A stretch of DNA of 64,000 nt from Pseudomonas sp. 8AS (GCF_902506505.1 NZ_LR733406.1:496001-560000); one strand, 5' to 3'. Numbered from the stretch's first letter, positions 1 to 10,761 are shown. Numbers and translations are program-made. The notes: a model not told the origin generated them from the letters alone.

Positions 1-1335
1 ATAGAGGGTTACACGGGACACGCCGAGCAGTTTTGAAGCCTGCGACACGTTGTTCATCGAGTGGCTCAGGCAGCTGCGCACGGCCAGTTCCTCGGCGTGG
101 GCGCGGGCCTGCTCCAGCGGCATGACCATGTCCAGGCTCTCGCATTCCTCGAGGCCGAGGTCGGCCGCGCTGATCATGCGGTTCTCGCTCATTACCAGGG
201 CGCGGCGGATGCGGTTGATCAGCTCGCGCACGTTGCCCGGCCAGCTGTGGCTGAGCAGAGCGCCGATGGCCTGGCGGGTCAGGCCGCGCGAGCTGGTGCC
301 GTACTCCTTGGCGAACTTGTGCAGGAAGTAGCGCGCCAGCAGCTCGATGTCGTTGCCGCGCTCGGCCAGGCGCGGCACATAGATGCTCAGCACGTTGAGG
401 CGGTAGTAGAGATCCTCGCGGAAGGTGCCGTCGGCCACCGCCTGTTCCAGGTTGACGTGGGTGGCGGCGATGACCCGCGCATTGACCTGGATGCTCTGGT
501 TGCCACCCAGGCGCTCGATGGTCTTCTGTTCGAGAAAGCGCAGCAGGTAGACCTGCATCTGCGGCGGCAGGTCGCCGATCTCGTCGAGGAAGATGGTGCC
601 GTTCTGCGCCGCCTCGACTCGCCCGATCTTGCGCTTGTAGGCTCCGGTGAAGGCGCCTTTCTCGTAGCCGAACAGTTCGGCATGGATCAGCGTCTCCGGC
701 AGGGCGCCGCAGTTCACCGCGACGAACGGCCCCTCGGCCTGGGGCGAGCGCTGGTGGATGGCGCGGGCGATCATCTCCTTGCCCACCCCGGTCTCGCCGC
801 GGATCATCACCGGCGCCTCGACCCCGGCGACCCGGCGGATCTGGTCGAAGATGGCGAGGAAATGCCGGCTGCCGCCGACCATCTGGAACTCGGCCAGCGG
901 CACCAGGGCCTCCTGCTCCAGGGCGCGCAGGCGCGACATGCCGTCCAGATGGCCGAGAGCGTGGCGCAGGTGGTCCAGGCTGTTGCCCTGCAGCGGCAGG
1001 GAAAAGTAGTCGTAGAAGTGCTCGTAGATCAGTCGTCGGAAATTCTGCTGTTCCAGCAGCCCGGACCGGGTCAGGGCGACCCAGGACAGGTGCTCGTCGT
1101 GGTCGAGCAGGCTTTCGAGCGGCTCGTACTGCTCTTCGGCGAGCTCCGGCAGCATGACGATGCCGACCCGGTATTGATGGAACTTCAGCAGGCCCTGGGC
1201 GCTGTCCAGGGTGGTGACCCGGTCGAATACCCAGTCCTGCAGGTGCTGCAGAGGCGGCGGGGTCTCTTCGCTGGAGAGATCGAGAAGCAGCGCGCGGCGT
1301 GGGGCGCCGGGCGCTTCGGAGACTATCGCGGACAT
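1..1335 (-). CDS. Sigma-54-dependent transcriptional activator, VpsR-like N-terminus (3' end cut by window)
   Basis: At least 445 codons are present; the reading frame runs off the left edge, so only the last few residues are missing. Residues ~1-130 resemble the receiver-like domain of VpsR-type regulators, without an obvious conserved phospho-acceptor context. The AAA+ sigma-54 interaction domain follows, with Walker A GETGVGKE, a canonical GAFTGA loop and Walker B IFLDEIGD. The visible C-terminus (NNVSQASKLLGVSRVTLY) is the start of a Fis-type helix-turn-helix. The ATG at 1335 is the first in frame. It is divergent from the GspA/GspB-like pair, which may be a target; that is inference. An orphan enhancer-binding protein for surface or exopolysaccharide genes is the best guess. 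Confidence 0.85.
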   Translation of the reverse strand, partial: MSAIVSEAPGAPRRALLLDLSSEETPPPLQHLQDWVFDRVTTLDSAQGLLKFHQYRVGIVMLPELAEEQYEPLESLLDHDEHLSWVALTRSGLLEQQNFRRLIYEHFYDYFSLPLQGNSLDHLRHALGHLDGMSRLRALEQEALVPLAEFQMVGGSRHFLAIFDQIRRVAGVEAPVMIRGETGVGKEMIARAIHQRSPQAEGPFVAVNCGALPETLIHAELFGYEKGAFTGAYKRKIGRVEAAQNGTIFLDEIGDLPPQMQVYLLRFLEQKTIERLGGNQSIQVNARVIAATHVNLEQAVADGTFREDLYYRLNVLSIYVPRLAERGNDIELLARYFLHKFAKEYGTSSRGLTRQAIGALLSHSWPGNVRELINRIRRALVMSENRMISAADLGLEECESLDMVMPLEQARAHAEELAVRSCLSHSMNNVSQASKLLGVSRVTLY

Positions 1336-1516
1336 GTGTTAAGCCTTTGATACAGTAGCGTGACTCTGCTACTTCAAACAGGCGATCCTCTTTACACAGT
1401 GTAGATCGGGGCGATGATTTGGCTGTTTCGCCGACGAAAGGACGTATGCCCGTACCGGACTGGAAAGTGCCCTGTCGACTTCTATAGTCACAGGTAGACT
1501 GCGAGGTCAGACGTCC

Positions 1517-3229
1517 ATGTACAGCAACTATTTCGGCTTCTCCGAACTGCCGTTCACCATAGCGCCCAACCCGCGCTACCTGTACCTGAGCGAGCAGCAC
1601 CGCGAGGCATTGGCCAGCCTGCTCTACGGCATCAACTGCAACGGCGGTTTCGTCCTGCTGACCGGCGATGTCGGTACCGGCAAGACTACGGTGTGCCGCT
1701 GCCTGCTCGAACAGCTGCCGGAAAACACCGAAGTCGCGGTGATCCTCAATCCCAAGTACAGCATCACCGAGCTGCTCGAGGCCATCTGCGACGAGCTGAA
1801 GATCCACCGCCCGCACAGCAGCCACCGGATCAAGGGCTATATCGACGCGATCAACCAGCACCTGCTGGAAGCCCACGGGCGCGGGATCAATACCGTGCTG
1901 ATCATCGACGAGGCGCAGAACCTCGGTCTCGACGTGCTGGAGCAGATCCGCCTGCTGACCAACCTGGAAACCAGCAGCCAGAAGCTGTTGCAGATCATCC
2001 TGATCGGCCAGCCGGAACTGCTCGCCACCCTGGCCCGCCCCGAGCTGCGCCAGCTCGACCAGCGCATCACCGCGCGCTACCACCTGCACGCCCTGTCCCG
2101 CGAGGAGCTGCCGGCCTATGTCGGCCATCGCCTGGCCGTGGGCGGGCGCGATGCGCCGCTGTTCAGCCGGGCGGCGCTGCACCGCCTGTACCGCCTGACC
2201 GGCGGGGTGCCGCGGATGATCAATGTGATCTGCGACCGCGCCCTGCTCGGCGCCTATGTCGAGCGCCGGCCGCGGGTCAACTGGTGGCTGCTCAACCGGG
2301 CGGCGCGCGAGGTACGCGGCCAGTTCGCCGCGCCCGCGTCGTCCTGGCGCTGGGCGCTGTTGCCGCTGGCGCTGTTGCTGTTGCTGCTGGGCGGTTTCCT
2401 GATCCCCGGCGGGCACGAGCTGCTGGCCTGGATGCGCCCCGCGCCGGTCGAGCAGGTGCAGGCGCCGCCGGCCACGCCGCTGGCGGTGCCCCTGGCGGAG
2501 CCGGTACTGGCCCCGGCGGCCGAACCGCAGGCCGGCGAGCTGCCGGCCGACGGCCAGCTGCAGCCCGCGCTGTTGCCGTCGAGCCCGGCGCAGTGGCAAT
2601 GGCCGGCGGGCACCGACCTGACGGCCACCGAGGTGCTGGCCTACCGGCGCCTGTTCGACCTCTGGGGGCTCGATTATGACCCGCAGCAGGCCCCGGTGAT
2701 CTGCCGCTACGCCCGTCAGCACGGGCTGGACTGCCTGCAGACGCCTGGCTCGCTCGAGGAACTGCTCGGCTTCAACCTGCCGGCGGTGATCCGCCTGCGC
2801 AATGCCCGCGGGCAGCGCTTCCATGCCACCCTGGTCGGCCTCGACCGGCAGACCGGGCGCGCCACCCTGGACGTCGCCGGCGAACCGCGCGAAGTCGAGC
2901 TGGAGGACCTGCGCAACTGGCTGGATGCCGGCGCGCTGCTGCTCTGGCGCCTGCCGCCGGGCTACCAGGAGCCGCTGCGCCCGGAAACCAGCAGCCCGGT
3001 GGTGCCGTGGCTGGCGGCCCGTCTGGCCAAGCTGCAGGGCCTCGAGCCGCCGCGCGGCCAGCGCCAGCGCTACGACGAGCCCCTGCAGATGCAGGTGCTG
3101 GCCTTCCAGCACCAATACCAGTTGGCGACCGATGCGGTGCTGGGGCCGCAGACCCTGATCCGCCTCAGCACCCTGACCGAAACCGGTATTCCCCTGCTGA
3201 CCGCCGCCGCCGAAGCGGACTGGGAGTGA
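1517..3229 (+). CDS. gspA: GspA/ExeA-like AAA ATPase with peptidoglycan-binding domain
   Basis: A 570-residue protein starting MYSNYFGF, the typical opening of ExeA/MshM ATPases. Walker A (GDVGTGKTT, ~50-58) and Walker B (VLIIDEAQ, ~130) mark the N-terminal AAA domain. One membrane helix lies at ~276-296, followed by a Pro/Ala-rich linker and a C-terminal peptidoglycan_binding_1-like helical repeat ending at ~560. In Aeromonas, ExeA with ExeB helps the type II secretin cross the peptidoglycan. The next gene encodes the GspB-like partner 4 bp downstream, so the two are probably co-transcribed. No other type II secretion genes are in the window. MSHA-type MshM is the alternative, but the GspB neighbour favours GspA. 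Confidence 0.85.
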   Translation: MYSNYFGFSELPFTIAPNPRYLYLSEQHREALASLLYGINCNGGFVLLTGDVGTGKTTVCRCLLEQLPENTEVAVILNPKYSITELLEAICDELKIHRPHSSHRIKGYIDAINQHLLEAHGRGINTVLIIDEAQNLGLDVLEQIRLLTNLETSSQKLLQIILIGQPELLATLARPELRQLDQRITARYHLHALSREELPAYVGHRLAVGGRDAPLFSRAALHRLYRLTGGVPRMINVICDRALLGAYVERRPRVNWWLLNRAAREVRGQFAAPASSWRWALLPLALLLLLLGGFLIPGGHELLAWMRPAPVEQVQAPPATPLAVPLAEPVLAPAAEPQAGELPADGQLQPALLPSSPAQWQWPAGTDLTATEVLAYRRLFDLWGLDYDPQQAPVICRYARQHGLDCLQTPGSLEELLGFNLPAVIRLRNARGQRFHATLVGLDRQTGRATLDVAGEPREVELEDLRNWLDAGALLLWRLPPGYQEPLRPETSSPVVPWLAARLAKLQGLEPPRGQRQRYDEPLQMQVLAFQHQYQLATDAVLGPQTLIRLSTLTETGIPLLTAAAEADWE

Positions 3230-3233
3230 GGCC

Positions 3234-3995
3234 ATGTCCTACATCCTCAATGCGCTGAAACAGTCGGAAAGCCAGCGCAACCTGGGCGAGATTCCCCATA
3301 TCGACACGGCCCAGGAGCCGAGCAGCCCCTACCGCCCGCCGCGGCGCCGCGGCATCGGCCGCGGCTGGGCGATGCTGGCCGGCCTGCTGCCGGTGCTCGC
3401 GGTCGGCTGGGTAATGATGAACCGGCAGCCGGCGCCGCCCGCCGAGCCACCTGCGCCACCCGTCGCGATCGCCCCGAGCCAGGCGGCCCCGGCCGCAGTC
3501 GTCGCCGCGCCTGCCCCGGCGGCGCCCAGCGATCCGCAGGCCCCCGGCCTGTCGCAGTTGCAGAGCATGGCCGGTACGCGCATCCAGCTCGACGACCAGC
3601 CGCCGGCCCGCCCCGCAGCGCCGGTGGTGCTGGAGCTGCCGCTGCCCGCCGGACGGGTGACCCCGCCGCAGGCCTCGCTGCCGCGCGAGCGCCAGGCGCC
3701 ACCGCCGCCGATCCCGCAGCGCGGCGCCGAGGACGCGGGGCAGGGCCAGGGCGCCCAGCTCAACGGCGTCAGCCACTGGAAGGGCCTGCCCTCCGGCATC
3801 CAGCGGCAGGTGCGCGAGCTGGGCATCAACGCTCATGTCTACTCCGCGGACAGCAGCGCCCGCTTCATCCGCGCCAAGGGCCGCAGCCTGCACGAGGGTG
3901 ACCGCCTGACCGACGAGCTGCAGCTGCAGCAGATCACCAGCGACGGCATCGTCTTCACCTACCAGGGGGCCCCGTACTGGATGCGCTTGAACTGA
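3234..3995 (+). CDS. gspB: GspB-like general secretion pathway protein
   Basis: A 253-residue protein with a short cytoplasmic N-terminus (SYILNALKQSESQRN), one membrane helix at ~45-62, a long Pro/Ala-rich periplasmic linker and a C-terminal T2SSB-type domain (~200-253, VYSADSSARFIRAKG...WMRL). This is the layout of ExeB/GspB, the partner of ExeA/GspA in assembling the type II secretin. Its ATG lies 4 bp after the preceding stop, with GGGAGTGAGG acting as ribosome binding site across the junction. The pair probably forms a membrane complex that reorganises peptidoglycan around a secretin; which secretin cannot be told from this window. Confidence 0.85.
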   Translation: MSYILNALKQSESQRNLGEIPHIDTAQEPSSPYRPPRRRGIGRGWAMLAGLLPVLAVGWVMMNRQPAPPAEPPAPPVAIAPSQAAPAAVVAAPAPAAPSDPQAPGLSQLQSMAGTRIQLDDQPPARPAAPVVLELPLPAGRVTPPQASLPRERQAPPPPIPQRGAEDAGQGQGAQLNGVSHWKGLPSGIQRQVRELGINAHVYSADSSARFIRAKGRSLHEGDRLTDELQLQQITSDGIVFTYQGAPYWMRLN

Positions 3996-4068
3996 GCGTC
4001 CCGGCCGCCAAGGGGCAACCTTCAGGCCGTGCCGGGTTTTTCCCGTGGCCGGTTGCTGGGGTGCTGCC

Positions 4069-4124
4069 GTAGGGTGCGCCGTGCGCACCAGGGGCTTCGG
4101 TGGGCTTGCTGGTGCGCACCCTAC
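4069..4124. repeat. REP-like inverted repeat, family 1 (GTAGGGTGCGC...GCGCACCCTAC)
   Basis: GTAGGGTGCGC on the left and GCGCACCCTAC on the right form an imperfect hairpin with an inner GCGCACC copy. It lies in the ~216-bp gap between the convergent gspB-like and aauR genes, where it may also act as transcript 3' structure. Related copies occur near 13585, 27383, 31949 and 44073. Confidence 0.75.
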
Positions 4125-4211
4125 TGGCGAGTCGCCGGCGTTCGGCACTTGGCCATGGCCGCGAGCCGGGCCGGTCCTGGATAAGGTGGCGTCGTTGCCC
4201 AGCGCAAGGCA

Positions 4212-5529
<1,318 letters not shown>

Positions 5530-5537
<8 letters not shown>

Positions 5538-7416
5538 GGCGGTGATTCCCCTCGCGCAGGATCGGCAGGCTGAGGATGAAGGCGCTGCCGCCTTCCTCCG
5601 GGTGGCGCACGGCCAGGCTGCCGCCGGCGGCCGCGGCCAGGCTGGCGGACAGGGTCAGGCCGAGGCCGAGGCCCTTTTCGCCGGGCTTGGTGGTGAAGAA
5701 CGGCTCGAACAGGTGGGCGCGCACGTCCGGGGCGATGCCGGCGCCACTGTCGCGCACCTCCAGATGGTAGCTGTCGCCGTGCGCGCTGCCGCTCAGCCAC
5801 AGTTCGCGGCGTGGCTGTTCGCGCAGGGCGTCGAGGGCGTTGCTCAGCAGGTTGACCAGGATCTGTTCCAGGCGGGTCTGGTCGATGGCCAGGCGGGCGT
5901 CGGCGAACTGCCGGTGCAGCTCCGGCCGCTCCTGCTCGATGCGGCTGTGCAGGAGGAACAGCGCGGCCTCCACCGCCTGCTCCAGGCCGGCCTCACCGCG
6001 GTCGCCGCCACGCCGGGCGAAGGCGCGCAGGCTGGCGGTGATGCGGCCCATGCGGTCGACCAGCTCGCCGATCGCCTGCAGGTTGCTGCCGGCGGTATCC
6101 AGGGCGCCGCGTTCGAGGAAGCGCGCGGCGTTGGCCGAGAGGGTGCGCAGCGCCGCCAGCGGCTGGTTGAGTTCGTGGGCGATGCTGGTCGACATCTGCC
6201 CGATCACCGCCAGCTTGCCGGCCTGCACCAGGCCGTCCTGGGCCTGGCGCAGGTTGGCCTCGGTCTGCTGGCGTTCGCGCACCTCGTCCTGCAGGCGGGT
6301 GTTGCTGGCCTGCAGGTCGGCGGTGCGTTCGGCGATCTTGCGTTCCAGCTCGCTGTTGGCCCGCTCCAGGGCGGCGCGGGCGGCCAGGCGGGTGGCGATC
6401 ACCTTGCGCCGCTGGTTCAGCACCAGGGCCAGGAGCAGCAGCAGGGCGCAGGCCACAGCGGCGAGCATGGCGTGGCTGCTGGCAGCGCGGCGCTGGTCGT
6501 CCAGCGGGGTGAGCAGGGTCAGGTGCCAGGGACTGTCGGCCAGCGGCCGGCTCTGCCGCAGGTAGTCGCGCGGCTGGCCGTCGGCGCCGGCCAGGCGCAC
6601 TTCCTCGAGGCCGTCGGCCAGTTCGTGGCGCGCCAGCGGCTGCATTTCCTCCAGCGCCGCCCAGTGGTACTGCAGGCTGCGCGCCAGGCGTTCGCGGCTG
6701 GCGGCGTCCAGCGGGTGGATGGCCTTGAGCCGGCGGCGCGGATTGCTGGAGAGAATGATGATGCCGTTCTCGTCGCTGACGTAGGCCTCCACGCGGGCGT
6801 CGGCCCAGCGCTTCTCCAGGGCGTCCAGGCGCACCTTGACCACCGCCACGCCGATCACCCGGCCGTGGCTGCGCAGGCCGTGGGCCAGGTAGTAGCCGGG
6901 CTCGCCGGTGGTGCTGCCGATGCCGTAGAAGCGCCCCGGGCGGCCGCGCACGGCATCCTGGAAATAGGCGCGGAAGGACAGGTCCTCGCCCAGGTAGCTG
7001 TCCGCCTGGTTCCAGTTGCTGGTCGCCACCACGCGGCCTTCGCGGTCCAGCACATAGGTGGCCAGGCTGCCGCTGCGGCGGTTGAGGCCTTCCAGGTAAT
7101 CGTTGAGGCGCTGGCGGTCCTGCGTGCTGGGCGTCAGCAGCAGGCGGCTGACGCTGTTTTCCAGCTCCAGCAGGCTGGGCAGGTAGGTGTACTGGTTGAT
7201 CTCGCTTTCCACCGCGCGGGCATTGAGCTCCAGCTGGCGTTCACCGTTGCCGGCCAGGGCGCGGATGCCGCTGGCTTCGCTGAGGCGATAGCCGGCATAG
7301 CCGCAGGCGCCGATCAGCAGGAGCGCCAGCAGGGTCAGCAGCAATTGGCGGAACAGGCGTGGTCTGGCCATGAGGGCGGGCGGCAGGGCGCGGACGCTGG
7401 GGGAGAGACATTGCAT
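5530..7416 (-). CDS. aauS: AauS, sensor histidine kinase for acidic amino acids
   Basis: Membrane-bound kinase of the DctB family: N-terminal helix (RQLLLTLLALLLIGACGYAGY), a periplasmic double-Cache-like sensor region of ~260 residues, a second helix (HAMLAAVACALLLLLALVL), a coiled coil, the H box SIAHELNQPLAALRT, an N box (LVNLLSNALDAL) and G boxes (GLGLGLTLS). It phosphorylates AauR in response to glutamate/aspartate-type ligands (family knowledge). Start choice is uncertain: ATG at 7416 gives 628 residues and ATG at 7371 (MARPRLFRQ) gives 613. A longer frame to 7467 would run into the repeat at 7436-7506 and is rejected. The stop overlaps the aauR start. Confidence 0.87.
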
Positions 7417-7435
7417 CACAGTCGTCCGGGGCTGG

Positions 7436-7506
7436 GTAGGATGGGTTGAGCTTGCGATACCCATCAACCCGTGCCCATGGGTATCGCTGCGCTCAACCCA
7501 TCCTAC
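7436..7506. repeat. REP-like inverted repeat, family 2 (GTAGGATGGGTTGAGC...GCTCAACCCATCCTAC)
   Basis: A 71-bp near-perfect palindrome with GTAGGATGGGTTGAGC and its exact complement at the ends, plus inner arms GCGATACCCAT/ATGGGTATCGC. It sits 3 bp beyond the aatP stop codon, between aatP and aauS, where the hairpin would lower read-through or protect the upstream mRNA. A second family member is at 21099-21208. Confidence 0.85.
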
Positions 7507-7509
7507 CTG

Positions 7510-8244
7510 TCAGTGCTGGAGGATCTTGGCGAGGAACTGCTGGGCCCGTTCGGAGCGGGCGTTGATGTCGCCGAAGAACTCCTCCTTGGCGCAGTCTTCG
7601 ACGATCTGCCCGCGGTCCATGAAGATCACCCGGTCGGCGACCTTGCGCGCGAAGCCCATCTCGTGGGTCACGCACATCATGGTCATGCCTTCGTTGGCCA
7701 GCTGCACCATGACGTCGAGCACCTCGTTGACCATCTCCGGGTCGAGGGCCGAAGTCGGCTCGTCGAACAGCATCACCACCGGGTCCATGGCCAGGGCGCG
7801 GGCGATCGCCACCCGCTGCTGCTGGCCGCCGGACAGCTGCCCCGGGTGCTTGTGCGCATGGGCGGCGAGGCCGACCCGCTCGAGCAGCTTGAGGCCCTTC
7901 TCGCTGGCCTCGGCCTTGCTGCGGCCGAGCACCTTGACCTGAGCGATGGTCAGGTTCTCGGCGATGGTCAGGTGGGGGAACAGCTCGAAGTGCTGGAACA
8001 CCATGCCGACCCGCGAGCGCAGCTGCGGCAGGTTGGTCTTCTTGTCGGCGATGGAGGTGCCGTCGACCACGATGTCGCCCTTCTGGAAGGCTTCCAGGGC
8101 GTTGACGCACTTGATCAGGGTCGACTTGCCCGAGCCGGACGGCCCGCACACCACCACCACTTCGCCCTTCTGCACCTCGGTGCTGCAGTCGGTCAGCACC
8201 TGGAAGTCGCCATACCACTTGTTGACGTTCTGGATGGAAATCAT
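7510..8244 (-). CDS. aatP: AatP, acidic amino acid ABC transporter ATP-binding protein
   Basis: A 244-residue polar amino acid uptake ATPase (GltL/GlnQ family). Visible motifs are Walker [10 protein letters not shown], the Q loop region [11 protein letters not shown], signature [15 protein letters not shown], Walker [14 protein letters not shown] and switch His in CVTHEM. It powers import of glutamate, aspartate and probably glutamine/asparagine through the AatQ/AatM membrane pair. Its ATG overlaps the aatM stop by 4 bp, so it is translationally coupled. Length matches the family. Confidence 0.95.
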   Translation of the reverse strand: MISIQNVNKWYGDFQVLTDCSTEVQKGEVVVVCGPSGSGKSTLIKCVNALEAFQKGDIVVDGTSIADKKTNLPQLRSRVGMVFQHFELFPHLTIAENLTIAQVKVLGRSKAEASEKGLKLLERVGLAAHAHKHPGQLSGGQQQRVAIARALAMDPVVMLFDEPTSALDPEMVNEVLDVMVQLANEGMTMMCVTHEMGFARKVADRVIFMDRGQIVEDCAKEEFFGDINARSERAQQFLAKILQH

Positions 8245-8906
8245 ACGGCTAACCTCTTTTGCAGGAACTTGACCGCCTGCGAGGCGGCGAAGCTGAGGGT
8301 GAAGTACACCAGGCCGGCGAAGATCAGGAATTCATGGGCCTGGCCGAGGATGTCGCCGCGCGAGCGGGCGGCGTTGAGGAAGTCCATCAGGCCCACGGTG
8401 TAGACCAGCGAGGTGTCCTGGAACAGGATGATGCTCTGCTGCAGCAGCAGCGGGGTCATCTTGCGGAAGGCCTGCGGCAGGATGATCAGGCGCATGCTCT
8501 GCGCGTAGCTCATGCCCAGCGCGCTGGCGGCGCCCATCTGGCCCTTGGGGATGGCCTGGATGCCGGCGCGGACGATCTCGCAGAAGTACGCCGCCTCGAA
8601 CATGACGAAGGCCACCAGGCACGAGGTGAAGGCGCCCACCGGGGTGTCCTCGCCGGTGATCCAGCGCAGCAGGAAGGGCACCATGAAGTAGAACCAGGTG
8701 ATCACCAGCAGCAGCGGGATGGAGCGGAAGTAGCTGACGTAGGTGGCCGCGGCCTTGGCCAGCCACTTGTTGTGCGACAGCCGCGCCATGGCCAGCAGGG
8801 TGCCCAGCAGCACGCCGCCGAGTACGCCGAGCAGCATCAGCTGCAGGGTCATGGCCATGCCCTGCCAGAGGCCCGGCAGGGCCGGGACGATAGCGGAGAA
8901 GTCCAT
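8241..8906 (-). CDS. aatM: AatM, acidic amino acid ABC transporter permease
   Basis: A 221-residue His/Glu/Gln/Arg-type permease (GltK) starting [12 protein letters not shown]. Several membrane helices are evident, as is the EAA loop ([38 protein letters not shown]) that docks on the ATPase. The TAATG junction with aatQ and the 4-bp overlap with aatP show tight coupling. A longer in-frame extension upstream reads through aatQ in another frame and is not genuine. It forms the channel with AatQ. Confidence 0.95.
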   Translation of the reverse strand: MDFSAIVPALPGLWQGMAMTLQLMLLGVLGGVLLGTLLAMARLSHNKWLAKAAATYVSYFRSIPLLLVITWFYFMVPFLLRWITGEDTPVGAFTSCLVAFVMFEAAYFCEIVRAGIQAIPKGQMGAASALGMSYAQSMRLIILPQAFRKMTPLLLQQSIILFQDTSLVYTVGLMDFLNAARSRGDILGQAHEFLIFAGLVYFTLSFAASQAVKFLQKRLAV

Positions 8907-9652
8907 TATTTGCCTCCCATGGCGATCAGCCCCGGCACCGCCACGCGCTTCTCGATCAGGCGCATCAGCAGCATCAGGCTCATGTTCAGGGTGAAGTAGA
9001 TCAGCGTGGCCAGGGTGAAGGCCTCGAACAGGTTGGCGCTGAACTCGGCGGTCTGCTTGGTCTGCGCCAGCAGCTCCATGAGGCCGATCAAGGACGCCAC
9101 CGAGGAGTTCTTGAAGATGTTGAGGAACTCGCTGGTCAGCGGCGGAATGATGATGCGGAAGGCCTGCGGCAGCAGCACGTCGCGGTAGATCTGCGCCAGG
9201 CTGAAGCCCAGGGCGTAGCCGGCGGCCAGCTGGCCCTTGGGCAGCGCCTGGATGCCGGTGCGCACCTGCTCGCAGACCCGCGCCGCGGTGAACAGACCGA
9301 GGCACAGCACCACGCTGAGGTAGGCCGAGGTGGCGGGGTTGAGGTCCTGCTTGAACCACATCTCCAGCGGCTCGGGCAGCAGGTCCGGGACCAGGAAGTA
9401 CCAGAGGAATAGCTGCACCAGCAGCGGCACGTTGCGAAACAGCTCCACGTAGCAGGTGGCGAAGCCGCTCAGCCAGCGGTTCGGCACGGTGCGCAGCACG
9501 CCGAGCAGCGAGCCCAGCGCCAGGGCGATCAGCCAGCCGGCCAGGGCGATGGCGAGGGTCCAGCCCAGGCCGGTGACGAACCAGTCCAGGTAGATTTCGC
9601 TGCCGATGCCGGTGGACTTGAAGAACACGCTCCAGTCCCAGTTGTAATTCAT
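8906..9652 (-). CDS. aatQ: AatQ, acidic amino acid ABC transporter permease
   Basis: A 248-residue permease (GltJ) starting MNYNWDWSVFF. It has membrane helices and an EAA loop (GIQALPKGQLAAGYALGFSLAQIYRDVLLPQAFRIIIPP). The ATG at 9652 is preceded by GAGGGG at proper spacing, so the 56-residue Pro/Gly-rich upstream extension of the open frame is rejected. It lies ~170 bp after aatJ, with hairpins in the gap, and overlaps aatM by one base (TAATG). Confidence 0.94.
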   Translation of the reverse strand: MNYNWDWSVFFKSTGIGSEIYLDWFVTGLGWTLAIALAGWLIALALGSLLGVLRTVPNRWLSGFATCYVELFRNVPLLVQLFLWYFLVPDLLPEPLEMWFKQDLNPATSAYLSVVLCLGLFTAARVCEQVRTGIQALPKGQLAAGYALGFSLAQIYRDVLLPQAFRIIIPPLTSEFLNIFKNSSVASLIGLMELLAQTKQTAEFSANLFEAFTLATLIYFTLNMSLMLLMRLIEKRVAVPGLIAMGGK

Positions 9653-9764
9653 GTGGGTTTCCCCTCGGATAAAGCCGATGCAAGGCCCAGGCGGACGGGT
9701 GGCCGGGTACTCGCGTACCCCCGTCGCGGGTAGCGGCGGTGCCCCTGTCCTATCTGGCGAAGGC

Positions 9765-9780
9765 GGGGGCGGTCGCCCCC
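9765..9780 (-). other. Hairpins in the aatJ-aatQ gap
   Basis: GGGGGCG-GT-CGCCCCC is a perfect 7-bp stem. It is flanked by GGGTAC/GTACCC (near 9714-9730) and by CGCGGTG/CACCGCG close to the aatJ stop. Several stems in a 170-bp gap between a binding-protein gene and its permease gene are typical of 3' stabilisers that leave more binding-protein mRNA than permease mRNA. Confidence 0.6.
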
Positions 9781-9824
9781 TGGTTCCCGCACCGCGCCCC
9801 TTGTGGAGGCGCGGTGGCACCGCG

Positions 9825-10739
9825 TCAGAGCTGTTCGGCAGCCTTGTCGGTGGGGTTGGCGACCAGCTTCTTCAGCTCGTCGCTCATCGGGAAATTGAGG
9901 TTCAGGCCCTTGGGCGGGACCGGATTGAGGAACCACTTGTCGTAGATGGCGTTGACTTCACCGGACTTGAAGGTGGCGGTGAGGGCGTCGTCGACCACTT
10001 TCTTGAACGCCGGGTCGCCCTTGCGCACCATGCAGCCGTAGATCTCGTAGGACTGCGGGGTGCCGACCACGGCCCAGTCGGCCGGCTGCTTGGCCTTGGC
10101 CATTTCGCCGGCGAGCAGGGCGTCGTCCATCATGAAGGCCACGGCGCGGCCGGATTCGAGCATCAGGAACGACTCGCCGTGGTCCTTGGCCGAGATGATG
10201 TTCATGCCCATCTGCTTGTCGGCGTTCATCGCCTTGAGCAGGCGTTCGGAGGTGGTGCCGGCGGTGGTCACCACGTTCTTGCCCTTGAGGTCGGCGAAGT
10301 CGGCGATGCCGGTGGTCTTCTTCGCCAGCAGGCGGGTGCCGACCTCGAAGATGCCCACCGAGAAGTCCACCTGCTGCTGGCGCTCGACGTTGTTGGTGGT
10401 GGAGCCGCACTCCAGGTCGACGGTGCCGTTCTGCACCAGCGGGATGCGGGTCTGCGAGGTCACCAGGTTATAGCGCACCTTCAGCTCGGGCAGGCCCAGC
10501 TGCTGCTTGAGCGCCTCGACCACTTTCAGCTGCAGGTCGTGGGAGTAGCCTTCCGGCTGCTGCGGGTCGCTGCCGAAGTAGGAGAAGGGGATGGACGAGT
10601 CGCGGTGGCCGAGGACGATGGTGCCGCTGTCCTTGATCTTCTTCAGGGTGCCGGTCAGTTCCTCGGCCAGGGCCGGGGCGCTGCACAGGGAGGCGGCCAG
10701 GGCGATGCTGACGGCGCGGGAGAGATTGCTCTTGAACAT
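9825..10739 (-). CDS. aatJ: AatJ, periplasmic glutamate/aspartate-binding protein
   Basis: A 304-residue solute-binding protein (GltI family). The start at 10739 (MFKSNLSRAVSIALAASLC) follows GTGAGGATCAGC and gives a normal Sec signal peptide ending SAPALA|EE. The mature part carries the family pattern (GTLKKIKDSGTIVLGHRDSSIPFSY). Upstream in-frame residues lack a ribosome binding site and are rejected. It is the first gene of the aat operon, downstream of a sigma-54 promoter and an AACAACAA motif beside the ribosome binding site. Confidence 0.94.
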   Translation of the reverse strand: MFKSNLSRAVSIALAASLCSAPALAEELTGTLKKIKDSGTIVLGHRDSSIPFSYFGSDPQQPEGYSHDLQLKVVEALKQQLGLPELKVRYNLVTSQTRIPLVQNGTVDLECGSTTNNVERQQQVDFSVGIFEVGTRLLAKKTTGIADFADLKGKNVVTTAGTTSERLLKAMNADKQMGMNIISAKDHGESFLMLESGRAVAFMMDDALLAGEMAKAKQPADWAVVGTPQSYEIYGCMVRKGDPAFKKVVDDALTATFKSGEVNAIYDKWFLNPVPPKGLNLNFPMSDELKKLVANPTDKAAEQL

Positions 10740-10753
10740 GCTGATCCTCACTC

Positions 10754-10761
10754 TTGTTGTT
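10754..10761 (-). promoter_or_regulatory. Crc/Hfq-type CA motif in aatJ leader
   Basis: AACAACAA on the minus strand matches the AANAANAA motif bound by Hfq with Crc in Pseudomonas. It ends ~14 nt before the aatJ ATG, directly next to the ribosome binding site, where binding would block translation. Assignment is by motif and by the known class of targets (amino acid transporters). Confidence 0.65.

Noticed and set aside
61-1350. A 429-codon plus-strand frame at the left edge
   Set aside because: The minus-strand frame encodes a clear sigma-54 activator that runs off the window; the plus frame is its shadow.
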